Below, piece by piece: positions 56,201-64,000 of a stretch of DNA of 64,000 bases. The translations under genes were made by a program, and so were the position numbers. The notes beneath the pieces are model-generated. The model was not told where the DNA came from. It saw nothing but the letters and a program-made list of their open reading frames with translations, and did no database searches. The stretch is from positions 5,080,501 through 5,144,500 of the forward strand of contig NZ_CP018632.1 of the NCBI RefSeq assembly GCF_002215215.1, in the 5' to 3' direction. This DNA comes from Granulosicoccus antarcticus IMCC3135 (lineage in GTDB: Bacteria; Pseudomonadota; Gammaproteobacteria; Granulosicoccales; Granulosicoccaceae). How positions within the stretch are numbered: the stretch's first letter is position 1; the number at the start of each line of letters is the position of its first letter.

Positions 56201-56637
56201 TGATTCTGCTTACCCATCAAAGCCCGATACTGCTTGGGGTGGCTCCTTCGGATTTCAGGCGCGGAATTGACGGCTTCGTTGCTCAGTGCCGGAACACGCT
56301 GGAACAAGATCCAAGTGATGGAACGATTTTCGTGTTTATCAATCGCGCAAGGACCATGATTAGAGCCTTGAGTTATGACGGTACTGGCTATTGGCTGATG
56401 ACGAAAAGACTCTCGCGTGGCAAGTTCACCGGCTGGCCTACTGGCCATGAAGCCCTGTCACCGGCCAGTGCCCGGCAACTGCGCTTGTTGCTCAGCGGCG
56501 AGTGGTTCTCAGCGGGTCAACCCACGTCAGAACCCGGTGATTGTCATGCAACGCCCCTTGCGTCTTCACAGGTATCCGCTATGCTTTGTCCCACTCCCGC
56601 AACAACACCCCGTGCTCCCCAATCCCCTCGACCATGA
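56200..56637 (+). CDS. TnpB-like protein of element B
   Basis: 145 residues with the IS66 orf2 signature in weaker form (DFRRGIDGFVAQCRNTL, FVFINRARTMIRALSYDGTG). The last 30 residues are Pro/Ala-rich and overlap the start of the next gene by four bases (ATGA). As for other IS66 elements it is an accessory protein for transposition. Confidence 0.87.
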   Translation: MILLTHQSPILLGVAPSDFRRGIDGFVAQCRNTLEQDPSDGTIFVFINRARTMIRALSYDGTGYWLMTKRLSRGKFTGWPTGHEALSPASARQLRLLLSGEWFSAGQPTSEPGDCHATPLASSQVSAMLCPTPATTPRAPQSPRP

Positions 56638-58349
56638 GCGTGCAAGCCCCCAAGTCCCCAGCCAAGGGTGAGAAAACCACCGGTTTCATCGACCTGAGCG
56701 AGGCCCAGCTCGATGAGCTGATGGCACGCATTACCGAGGCGCGCGAGCATGGCATGGCGCTTAGTGCCGATGACTATGACCTGCTTAGCAGTGCCATGTT
56801 GACACTGGCCAGCTTGCAAGAGCGCATCAGTCACAACGATCTCACCATTGTGAAGTTGCGAAAGCTGCTGGGCATGATTAATCCGTCCGAGCAGTTGAAA
56901 AACCATCCCGGTAAGAAGAAAAGCAACGGTGCCGATGGCAACACGAAAGCCGATGCTGACGGACAGCCCGACACAGCACGCCCGCGTACCGGCACCGACA
57001 AGAAGGACAGGCGCAAGAAGAAGGACAAGAAGCCTGCCATCAAACCCACGGTCCATCATCATGGCATCGAGGGCTTGAACAAGGGTGATGGTTGCCCCAG
57101 TTGTCAGGCTGGCAAGGTGTACAAGTACCATCCAGCCCAGTTGCTGCGCATTGTCGGGCACTCGCCCTTCAGTGCCGAGCAGCATGTGAGCGACCAATTA
57201 AGATGCTCGGCCTGTCATGAAATTTTTACTGCCGAACTGCCACCTGAGGTGCGTGCCGATGGACGGCCCGATCAGATGTATGGCTACTCGGCCTGCGCCC
57301 TGATGGCGATCTACCGGTACTTTGCCGCTACCCCGTTCTACCGCCAGGAGACACTGCAAGGGTTGCTCGGCTCACACCTGAGCGCCTCCACGATCTTCGA
57401 TCAGTGCCAGAAGCTGGCCGATCACTTGACGCCGGTGTTTGTGGCCATGATATCGATGGCAGCCAACGCTGAGTTGTTCTATCTGGATGACACGACGCAC
57501 CGAATTCTGATTAAACAGGCAGCACCCAAGGGGCGCGAACACCGCTCAGGGGTTTACAGCTCGGCCTGTCTGGCTATTTTGCCAAAAGAGGGAAATAGTG
57601 CAACCACGGATCCTCCGACACTAATGCCGGCACAACGATTGGTGCTGTATCAAACCAGCGTGGGTCACGCTGGCGAATGGTTCGATGAGATTCTGGGTAA
57701 ACGAGAATCCGGATTGCCGGTGCCCATTCTGATGAGCGATGCCTTGAGCTCCAATCACGTGACTGACAAGGACTTTGTGGTCTCACTTTGTAACTCGCAT
57801 GGTCGAAGGGGCTTTGCCGAGCTGGCCTTGCAATGCCCCGAGGAGAGCCTGTTTGCACTGGAGCTTTACGCCGGAATATGGGTCAACGACGATCATTGCA
57901 AAGAACAGGTGTTCGATCCCCAGCAGCGCCAGGCCTATCATCACGCGCATTCACTTCCATTGATGGCTCAGATCAGACAGTGGTGCCAGGCACAGACCGT
58001 AGAGGGTGGTCCGGTGGAGCCAAACAGCAATCTGGGCCGTGCCATGGCGTACTTTGATCGACACTACGACGGATTGTGTGCTTTCTGCCATACCCCCGGG
58101 GCGGCATTGGATAACAACGAGTGCGAAAGAATCATCAAGTTGATGGTCAGAGGCCGCAAGAATTCTCAATTCTTTAAGACAGAGAACGGCGCGCAAGTCT
58201 CAGACACCATCACCTCGATACTGGCCACCTGTATGGAGTCAAATGTCGATGCCTTAGCCTACTTGATAGCGGTACAGAGAAATCAGCTAGCCGTGCGTGC
58301 CGCCCCGCAGAACTGGATGCCCTGGAACTACCCCAGCCAGCAAAAGTGA
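56634..58349 (+). CDS. IS66-type transposase of element B
   Basis: 571 residues from ATG 56634, chosen because it overlaps the preceding stop by four bases. A coiled-coil stretch (SQERISHNDL region) and a Lys/Asp-rich linker lead to a zinc-finger segment (CPSCQAGKVYKYHP, then CSACHEIF). The DDE core has LFYLDDTTHRILI, PILMSDALSSNHV, and DNNECERIIKLMVRGRKNS with the catalytic Glu. Length and order match IS66_Tnp proteins of this larger subgroup. Confidence 0.9.
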   Translation: MSVQAPKSPAKGEKTTGFIDLSEAQLDELMARITEAREHGMALSADDYDLLSSAMLTLASLQERISHNDLTIVKLRKLLGMINPSEQLKNHPGKKKSNGADGNTKADADGQPDTARPRTGTDKKDRRKKKDKKPAIKPTVHHHGIEGLNKGDGCPSCQAGKVYKYHPAQLLRIVGHSPFSAEQHVSDQLRCSACHEIFTAELPPEVRADGRPDQMYGYSACALMAIYRYFAATPFYRQETLQGLLGSHLSASTIFDQCQKLADHLTPVFVAMISMAANAELFYLDDTTHRILIKQAAPKGREHRSGVYSSACLAILPKEGNSATTDPPTLMPAQRLVLYQTSVGHAGEWFDEILGKRESGLPVPILMSDALSSNHVTDKDFVVSLCNSHGRRGFAELALQCPEESLFALELYAGIWVNDDHCKEQVFDPQQRQAYHHAHSLPLMAQIRQWCQAQTVEGGPVEPNSNLGRAMAYFDRHYDGLCAFCHTPGAALDNNECERIIKLMVRGRKNSQFFKTENGAQVSDTITSILATCMESNVDALAYLIAVQRNQLAVRAAPQNWMPWNYPSQQK

Positions 58350-58597
58350 TTCTGACGTAGCACAGTTGAGCCTCGAATTTTACTGGGCTGCCGGAAGCTC
58401 ACGATAATCCGCTGAGATCGGACATCTACGACTCCGGCTGAACCCCGCAGAAAGTCAAAAGCTACCCGCAATCGAATCCATGATGCTTATCCGGCAGAGT
58501 CGTCGTGCGCTGAATGATCGTATCTGGCGAGGCTCAATTGCGCTTGCCGTACCAGAATACTCGCAAGAAGGCTATACGCCCTCAAATGACCGCTTAC

Positions 58598-59155
58598 CTT
58601 GGATGCACTCATGCCGTGGAATATGAAATAAGGGAAGGTTAAAACGCCCGATACCCTGGTTCTTTGGCGCTTACGATCAATACGCTGTACAGGCTCGAGC
58701 GCCAGATGAAGGAACAGGCGCTCAACGACGAACAGCGTAAAGTCTTTCGACAGCTGCATGCCGTGCCACAACTGGACGCCTTGCATGAGTGGTTGCAGGA
58801 CAATGTCTCGACGGTGCCCCGCAAATCTCTGACCGGCAAGGCTATCCGCTACACGCTCAACCAGTGGGACAAGCTGATCGTCTACTGCGAGCATGGGCAA
58901 CTGCACATCAGCAATGTGCTGGCAGAGAATGCCATACGACCCTACGTGATTGGGCGCAAGGCCTTCCTGTTCTGTAACACACCTGGAGGGGCAAATGCAT
59001 GTGCCACCTTTTATACCCTGGTGGAGAGTGCCAAGGCCAACAGCTTGGACCCTTACGGCTACGTGCTGCATTTGTGCAGACACATTGCCACAGCGCAGAC
59101 GGTCGAAGACATCGAAGCCTTGCTGCCCTGGAACGTCAAAGCGCAACTGCCGTAG
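58598..59155 (+). pseudogene. IS66 TnpC, C-terminal relic
   Basis: The frame gives NTLYRLERQMKEQALNDEQR, then LSVLAENAIRPYVIGRKAF-like sequence with the catalytic Glu region (VLAENAIRPYVIGRK) and a normal C-terminus (LLPWNVKAQLP). The catalytic Asp residues and the whole N-terminal part are missing. It begins at the end of element A. The inner end of this relic element, GCTTAC, is at 59351-59356. Confidence 0.85.
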
Positions 59156-59618
59156 CCAGCAGGTAGTCAGCAAGGCTTGTTGAGTCTGCTGCCGCAGTGC
59201 CTGCAACCGTCACACGCTATGAATCCCTTTTACCTGGTTGGCGCTGGAGGGCAATGAAATCGATAGTGAGCATCGGGTTCTGGCTCTTTCTGATAGTACG
59301 CACAGGGTCGCGCGCGCGAGACCGCTAGTCAATAACGCTGATTTAAGGACGCTTACGATAATTCCATGGCATCCATTTCTCGTGAGCTTCCGGCAGTAGC
59401 GCTCAAAATTTTGACATTTATCTGATTAACTTGTTCTCTAGGTCATGGCCAACCGCACCGGAGAAATTCATGGGTCATTCCCACCGTAACCGCTCGAAGT
59501 AAAACTATTGCTCCAGTATCCAGAGGGCGTGGCAAAGCGGTCTCAATGACTGAAATCGTTGGTCTCGATCAAGGAAATGCGCTATCGGAGCTACTTGCCA
59601 AGATAATTAACGTTCGGC
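59156..59618. other. IS66 relic end and stray terminal repeat of element B type
   Basis: GCTTAC at 59351-59356 (complement GTAAGC) is the end of the IS66 relic. CGTGAGCTTCCGGCAG at 59381-59396 repeats the left end of element B, so a second copy of that element once touched this site. The remaining 220 bases contain a plus-strand open stretch ending at 59630 without a start codon or recognisable protein, possibly the relic of a lost gene. Confidence 0.5.
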
Positions 59619-60254
59619 CTACAAATTTTTAATAATCTGGGTGGGCGTTCCGACGGCAAGTACATTCTTTGGAATATTGCGAATAACTGTTGCTCCGGCA
59701 CCGATCACGGTATTTTTTCCTATATGTATATTATTTATGACAGAAGACCCGACACCAATCCAGCAGCCATCTCCAACAGTAACTGTGCCTGCTAGTGTCG
59801 TCCCCGGGCTGAGGTGCACCGCATTGCCTAAAAGACAGTCATGATCTACGCTAGTGCAGGTGTTGATGATGCATGCGTTGCCAATATTGGTGCCCGAGTT
59901 TATGACTACTCCTGCCATTACAACCGTCCCCACTCCGATATGGGTGTGTTGGCTTATAGTGGCTGAAGGATGGATAACCTTGGTAATTTTCCAGCCAGCT
60001 TCGCTGAATCGTTCTTGTAAGGTATATCTACGCTGGTTACTTCCAATAGCAATTATGACTTGGCTGGTGTTCTCGGGTTTTTGTTCCAGTAAGTTGTGGA
60101 TAGTTCCTGTAATGGACCAGGTTCCGCTCGTTTTCAGTTCTGGCCATGCGTCATCATATAGATTGATTAAGTCCCATTCTCCAGATTCTGTGGCCGAGTC
60201 GGCTATAACTCTTGCGTGGCCCCCTGCGCCAATAATCAACAAAGTTTTTTGCAT
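59619..60254 (-). CDS. NeuD/PglD-like sugar O- or N-acetyltransferase
   Basis: A 211-residue protein of the left-handed beta-helix family. The N-terminus is a small Rossmann-like UDP-binding domain (LLIIGAGGHARVIADSA). The C-terminal half is a run of hexapeptide repeats (VVINSGTNIGNACIIN, VHLSPGTTLAGTVTVGDG, TVIGAGATVIRNIPKN) including the conserved His in CTSVDHDCLLG. It would acetylate an amino sugar nucleotide or the polymer using acetyl-CoA. The TviB-like dehydrogenase upstream and the 6-deoxy-amino-sugar genes at 42-49 kb are compatible with an acetylated diamino or uronic sugar. Confidence 0.88.
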   Translation of the reverse strand: MQKTLLIIGAGGHARVIADSATESGEWDLINLYDDAWPELKTSGTWSITGTIHNLLEQKPENTSQVIIAIGSNQRRYTLQERFSEAGWKITKVIHPSATISQHTHIGVGTVVMAGVVINSGTNIGNACIINTCTSVDHDCLLGNAVHLSPGTTLAGTVTVGDGCWIGVGSSVINNIHIGKNTVIGAGATVIRNIPKNVLAVGTPTQIIKNL

Positions 60255-60431
60255 CTAACTTGTAGCTCGGGTAAGAATATCGGGGATTTGTGTTGGTTAA
60301 AGTCTTTTTTCTGCTTTTTTAAAAGCACTGATTTGTGGGGAATAAATTCACTCCAAAAATGAGTGAGTTTATTGAATATTCATAAGTAGACATAATACGG
60401 TAGTGTTTTTATTGGTAATGCAAGGCTGTTC

Positions 60432-61712
60432 TTATAGTCGAGCGTCAACGGACTCTTTGGGAAGAATACTTTTTATGTCATAGAGTACATTTTCGGGCTT
60501 GCCAAGTTTACGAATTTCTTTGCTTCCTAGAGTGATGAATTGATGGTGTGCAACGGCTAGAATAATTGCGTCGTAGCTTGCTTTTGCGGGTGACTCTATC
60601 GGCGTGATGCCATACTCGCGTTGTGCTTCACTGGCATCCACCCATGGGTCATAAACATCAACATTTGCATGATAATGCTCAAGTTCTTCGACGATGTCAA
60701 CGACTCGAGTATTGCGCAGGTCAGGGCAGTTTTCCTTAAACGCCAGTCCCAGAATCAGAATGTTGGCTCCAACTACGTGGATGCGTCGACGTGTTAGCAT
60801 TTTCACAACACGTTCGGCTACGTATGCGCCCATGCCGTCGTTGATCTGCCTCCCAGAGAGGATAACCTGAGGGTGGTAGCCTATCTCCTGTGCCTTATGC
60901 GTTAGGTAATAAGGATCGACGCTAATGCAATGACCGCCTACGAGGCCTGGGCGAAAATTCAGAAAATTCCATTTGGTACCAGCAGCTTCAAGGACTTCTA
61001 GTGTATCTATGTCTAGGCGGTCGAAAATCAGGGCCAGTTCGTTAATAAGGGCAATATTGAGATCGCGCTGTGTATTTTCGATTACCTTGGCTGCTTCTGC
61101 GACCTTGATAGAGCCTGCCTTGTGTGTTCCTGCGGTAATGATGCGACGGTACAGGCCATCTACGGCATCGGCGACTTCAGGCGTTGAGCCAGAGGTGACT
61201 TTCATGATCGTGCTGACACGATGTTCTTTATCACCAGGGTTGATTCTCTCCGGGCTATAACCTGCAAAAAAATCGGTATTAAAAGTCATGCCAGATACGC
61301 GCTCCAGAATGGGAACACAAACTTCTTCCGTAGCGCCTGGGTAGACGGTGGATTCGTAAACAACCACGCTTCCCTTCTGCATGACTTTGCCAATGGATTC
61401 GCTGGCACGTATAAGCGGTGTGAGGTCAGGTTGCTTGTGCTTGTTGATAGGGGTCGGTACAGTGACGATAAAAACTTTACATTTGGCTAGATCGTCAAGA
61501 GAGCTGGTGTAAGAGAGTAGAGGAGAGCCCTGCATTTCTTCTGCAGAGACCTCTAAAGTGCGGTCATGCCCGTTCTGCAATTCTTCAATACGTGCAGTGT
61601 GTATGTCGAAGCCGATAGTTTTAGTGTTTTTACCAAACTCTACAGCCAGAGGAAGCCCTACATACCCCAAGCCAATTACTGCAATCGTATCTTTGTCACT
61701 GATTTGAAACAT
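60432..61712 (-). CDS. tviB: Nucleotide-sugar dehydrogenase (TviB/WbpO-like)
   Basis: 426 residues, normal length. The N-terminal NAD motif is [44 protein letters not shown] and the catalytic-Cys region [15 protein letters not shown] follow in the family order, with [17 protein letters not shown] at the C-terminal domain. TviB/WbpO enzymes oxidise UDP-GlcNAc or UDP-GalNAc at C6 to the uronic acid (UDP-GlcNAcA or UDP-GalNAcA). It precedes the NeuD-like gene (177 bases) in the same direction and could supply the acidic sugar of the polymer. UDP-GlcNAc or UDP-GalNAc specificity cannot be decided here. Confidence 0.92.
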   Translation of the reverse strand: MFQISDKDTIAVIGLGYVGLPLAVEFGKNTKTIGFDIHTARIEELQNGHDRTLEVSAEEMQGSPLLSYTSSLDDLAKCKVFIVTVPTPINKHKQPDLTPLIRASESIGKVMQKGSVVVYESTVYPGATEEVCVPILERVSGMTFNTDFFAGYSPERINPGDKEHRVSTIMKVTSGSTPEVADAVDGLYRRIITAGTHKAGSIKVAEAAKVIENTQRDLNIALINELALIFDRLDIDTLEVLEAAGTKWNFLNFRPGLVGGHCISVDPYYLTHKAQEIGYHPQVILSGRQINDGMGAYVAERVVKMLTRRRIHVVGANILILGLAFKENCPDLRNTRVVDIVEELEHYHANVDVYDPWVDASEAQREYGITPIESPAKASYDAIILAVAHHQFITLGSKEIRKLGKPENVLYDIKSILPKESVDARL

Positions 61713-62172
61713 TTAGCGTTCCTGATTTGCTGCAGCTAATGCTGCTCGCAGTGGGTTTTAAAGCGCATTATACTGACTTGCGCGTTGAAGGTTTACAATC
61801 CGACAAGTAGATCACTGATGTGGTCAAGTAAAATTGGACACTTTTCTACATTGCACCGACATTCCGAAGCCATTTTCGACACTTTTTCGAGTTATTTCTC
61901 CGACGTTAGCGACAAATTGGCTCGCTGCAAGTGATTTTTCAAAAAGTTTGACTAAACTTATGACTGTGCATCATATGTCGAGTGAGCCTCATGTCCATTG
62001 CCGAACAGCAATTCCCGGTCTAACCCTCAATTCGTATAGGTATGGCTGACTCTTTGTTTACAGGCGCGCGGATCCTTTCCGCTGAATTGTCGGAATTAAC
62101 TGTGCGCTTATGAGGTTGCTTTCTGAATGTCCAAGTTGAGTGTGCCGATGGTTTGGGGTGAATAGGATATAT
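61713..62172. repeat. Mobile-element debris, including a 152-base copy of the IS1634 left end
   Basis: 61855-62006 matches 49528-49679 with three differences and includes the start of the transposase gene, then stops. A TGGTCAAGTAAAATTGGACA segment at 61821-61840 looks like the end of an IS3-type element, but nothing else of it remains. No other gene is supported between tviB and the transposase at 62173. Confidence 0.8.
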
Positions 62173-63519
62173 TCAACCAGACGTGGGGTCAGGCAGATCC
62201 ATACGAAAGGCACTCGGATTAGCCAACGCTCTCATCAGCGATTCCCAGTTTTTAATATCGAATGTGAAAAACAGGGCTCGCAGCTTTTCCCATAGAACAA
62301 TTCTCGCATGGTAGGTCCCACGGGCCGCCTGGAACAGGCGACAAGCCAACTCCTGAATCTCATCAATCAGAAAGGCCAGCAGCATCAATCCACCCAGTGT
62401 ACTGCACAGATACTGCTTTCCATGACCGTAGGAATGTTCCAGGTTGTAGCCCTTGTTCTTTATGACGTTGAATAGCTCGTTTTCCACCTTCCAACGCGTA
62501 CGTCCTGCGCGCGCAATCTCATAAGCGTTGTCGGCGCTGAGCGGCAAGTTCGTCACCCAGGCAAAGATGGTTTACTTGCCCTTCTTGTCAAACTCCCAAT
62601 ACTCGATGAAATTAACTCGTAAATCTGGGTGAGTACCATTCAACCCGATATCGTTGGTGAATCGAAATCCACAACTTAAACCTTTCTCATTCAGATCATC
62701 CGGTGCTGACTCTATGCACTCGGAGCGGTTGAGCCGCTCGGCTACCTCCTCGAACAACGCCGCACTGCTGCCCGGCTTCGCGCCGATGATAAAATCCATC
62801 TTGTGGCGTAGCAGTTCCTGGATATGCGGCCCATTGGCAGCCAGCGCGTCTTCGAGTACAACGAACTTGCGATCCGGGTATTGTTGCTTGATGCTATTCA
62901 GCAGACGTTTACCCGCGTTGCGTTCACAATCGTTCTTTGTGTTGCCGTCACGCAGCGTAATGGGTTCGAAGTCCAGTGGCAGTGCACGCTTGAGTTGCGG
63001 ATGCACGATGGCGGCAGCCAGGAGCTGGTGATAGAACTCGTCGCCACTTTTGCGCTTTTTCACGCAGCAGTGTTTGCAGCGGATTTTGCTGGAAGCAAAC
63101 AGGCCAGTGCCATCCATCGAGAGCAAAATTTTGTCATCGTTCCAGGCAAATTTCTTGAGCACATTGCCGCGCTGCAGGGCGCTATGCAAAGCGCGGAAAG
63201 CGGGTCGCAGTGCAGACGGATCGACTGGATCCAGAATGTCACGCATCTGACTATCACTCGGCGCCTGAGCGACGCCGAAGAGCGTTCTCAGATTGTGTTG
63301 CACGGTTCCTGCATCGGCTCGCACCTCGGTATCAAATTGCAATAGCGAGCTGTACTTGAGGCTGAACACGGCCAAGGCAGAGCTTAAGGTGTCACTCATG
63401 GTGAATTTCACACTCCCCGCTTGGCGAATGTCGGGAACGTTGTCGAAAGCCCCACGGACTTTGCTCAGCAGGCCCTCCATCGACAAATCCTTGCGTGGTT
63501 GTGGAGCGGGAGCAGCCAT
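62173..63519 (-). pseudogene. DDE transposase with an in-frame stop codon
   Basis: One frame of 449 codons is interrupted only by TAA at 62572-62574; after FDKKGK the same frame continues TIFAWVTNLPLSADNAY. Motifs typical of IS4-like DDE transposases are present: ILLSMDGTGLFASS (first Asp), VLEDALAANGPHIQ (second Asp), and WKVENELFNVIKNKGYNLEH with the catalytic Glu region. The stop leaves the third acidic residue untranslated unless it is read through, so the protein should be inactive. A single C-to-T or G-to-T change could explain the TAA. No terminal repeats were identified. Confidence 0.85.
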
Positions 63520-63589
63520 TGGGAGATTCCGGTAAGAAGCGATTGACCGGATAAGAATAGGCTACGAGGAGCTAAACACCAGTTGTGCG

Positions 63590-64000
63590 CTATCTTATTG
63601 ATTCTATTGGAGTCTCAAATCGACCGGGAATTGCTGGGCCACTGCTGACACTGTGTGATGGTGTTGGATCAATACGGAATATCACCACCACTTCCTCCTT
63701 GTAGATCTCAACTCGTTTGACTAGTGCTCGGATGGTATCGCGTTTGGTGATGAAGTCCGTAGTCGATAGATTCACGTTGATGGTTTTAGCAAATTCCTCC
63801 AAGTGGTTGATAACCAGAAACAGCTCACGCTGTGCGGATTGGGACTGATCCCCTTGCTCGATTTGCTCTTCGATTTCCGTGATACGTGCCTTTATCTGTT
63901 TGATCTTGGGCTCAAAATCCTGTTGATCTATGACATCACTGGCATAGCTGTCAATCAGGCGTGACGCACCCTTTTTCAATTGTGCTTTCTGCTGTTTCAG
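63590..64000 (-). CDS. Serine recombinase, C-terminal part (cut by window edge)
   Basis: The frame is open from the right edge to a stop at 63590, about 136 residues. It contains a coiled-coil-like stretch (LIDSYASDVIDQQDFEPKIK, KARITEIEEQIEQ) followed by TIRALVKRVEIYKEEVVVIFRIDP, which is the C-terminal end of large serine recombinases (after the zinc-ribbon domain). The catalytic N-terminal resolvase domain would lie beyond the window. It may belong to a phage, a transposon or an integrated island. The ATG/TTG-like starts inside the fragment are not real. Confidence 0.8.
   Translation of the reverse strand: MKQQKAQLKKGASRLIDSYASDVIDQQDFEPKIKQIKARITEIEEQIEQGDQSQSAQRELFLVINHLEEFAKTINVNLSTTDFITKRDTIRALVKRVEIYKEEVVVIFRIDPTPSHSVSSGPAIPGRFETPIESIR

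Larger units (their letters stand above)
55674..58403 (+). mobile_element. IS66-like element B, nested in tnpC of element A
   Basis: The ends are long inverted repeats: CGTGAGCTTCCGGCAGCCC on the left and its complement on the right. Flanking copies of ATAATCCG (55666-55673 and 58404-58411) form an 8-base target duplication, as expected for IS66. The element is 2730 bases and carries three overlapping genes. Because its ends are perfect and its target repeat intact, it is the most recent insertion in this pile. Confidence 0.92.
53235..58597 (+). mobile_element. IS66-family element A (tnpABC), interrupted by element B
   Basis: Left end GTAACCGGTCATC at 53235 and right end the complement of GTAAGCGGTCATT, ending 58597, are matching IS66-type termini. 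Without the nested 2730-base element and its 8-base duplication it is about 2.6 kb, normal for a tnpABC IS66. The outer flanks (GTGCCGTA on the left, CTTGGATG on the right) show no target duplication, so the element has recombined or one side was deleted. Confidence 0.85.

Noticed and set aside
59390-59630. Open plus-strand stretch with protein-like codons before neuD
   Set aside because: No start codon and no recognisable family; recorded only as possible relic.

Overview
The window reads as an accessory, polysaccharide-centred region of a Gram-negative (probably marine gammaproteobacterial) chromosome. The evidence is Wza/Wzc-type export proteins, an outer-membrane beta-barrel, lipoproteins, a Pseudomonas-style WbpM dehydratase, an L-FucNAc pathway and IS66/IS110/IS1634-type elements. 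A relative of Granulosicoccus would fit, but that is an impression and not a demonstrated assignment.

Layout. (1) 1-18 kb: first exopolysaccharide locus. A minus-strand set holds a bi-domain oxidoreductase, an outer-membrane barrel, a short Wza-type lipoprotein and a Wzc-type tyrosine autokinase. Nearby are a GT2 glycosyltransferase and a Wzy/WaaL-like polymerase cut by the left edge, a secreted jelly-roll (PL14-like) protein, a heparinase II/III-like protein, a WbuB-like GT4 and manC. An acyltransferase-3 gene between the GT4 gene and manC is split by an IS66-family element with a 9-bp direct repeat; removing the element restores a 371-codon frame. Imperfect copies of the GT4/manC junction flank this acyltransferase. 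(2) 18-33 kb: a secretome block of a lipoprotein, a matrixin-like protease with a small secreted partner, a reprolysin-like protease, a caspase/CHAT-like protein, an FN3 protein with an 18-bp tandem repeat, and a tandem GH16 glycosidase. Several carry the same roughly 200-residue two-lobed extracellular module. (3) 33-36 kb: a nucleotidyltransferase, a 63-residue Tat-like peptide and a PqqD-HprK fusion, resembling a peptide-modification system. (4) 36-49 kb: a minus-strand O-antigen/EPS operon with wbpM, a GT, the FnlA/RmlD-like/FnlC enzymes, wbuB, wzy and wzx. It is interrupted by a twice-frameshifted beta-propeller gene that carries the shared module again. (5) 49-59 kb: a pile-up of nested insertion sequences. 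(6) 59-64 kb: a NeuD-like acetyltransferase and a TviB-like UDP-sugar dehydrogenase, followed by an IS1634 left-end relic, a transposase gene with an in-frame stop and the tail of a serine recombinase.

How the parts may work together (inference). The sugar-nucleotide genes predict a polymer with L-FucNAc, a WbpM-derived 6-deoxy amino sugar, a uronic acid and a GDP-mannose-derived sugar. Wzx/Wzy/Wzc/Wza and the barrel would assemble and export it. The secreted lyase-like, GH16 and protease proteins would act on the extracellular matrix, with the shared two-lobed module as a candidate matrix- or surface-binding unit. No initiating phosphoglycosyl transferase, tRNA, rRNA or CRISPR array was seen.
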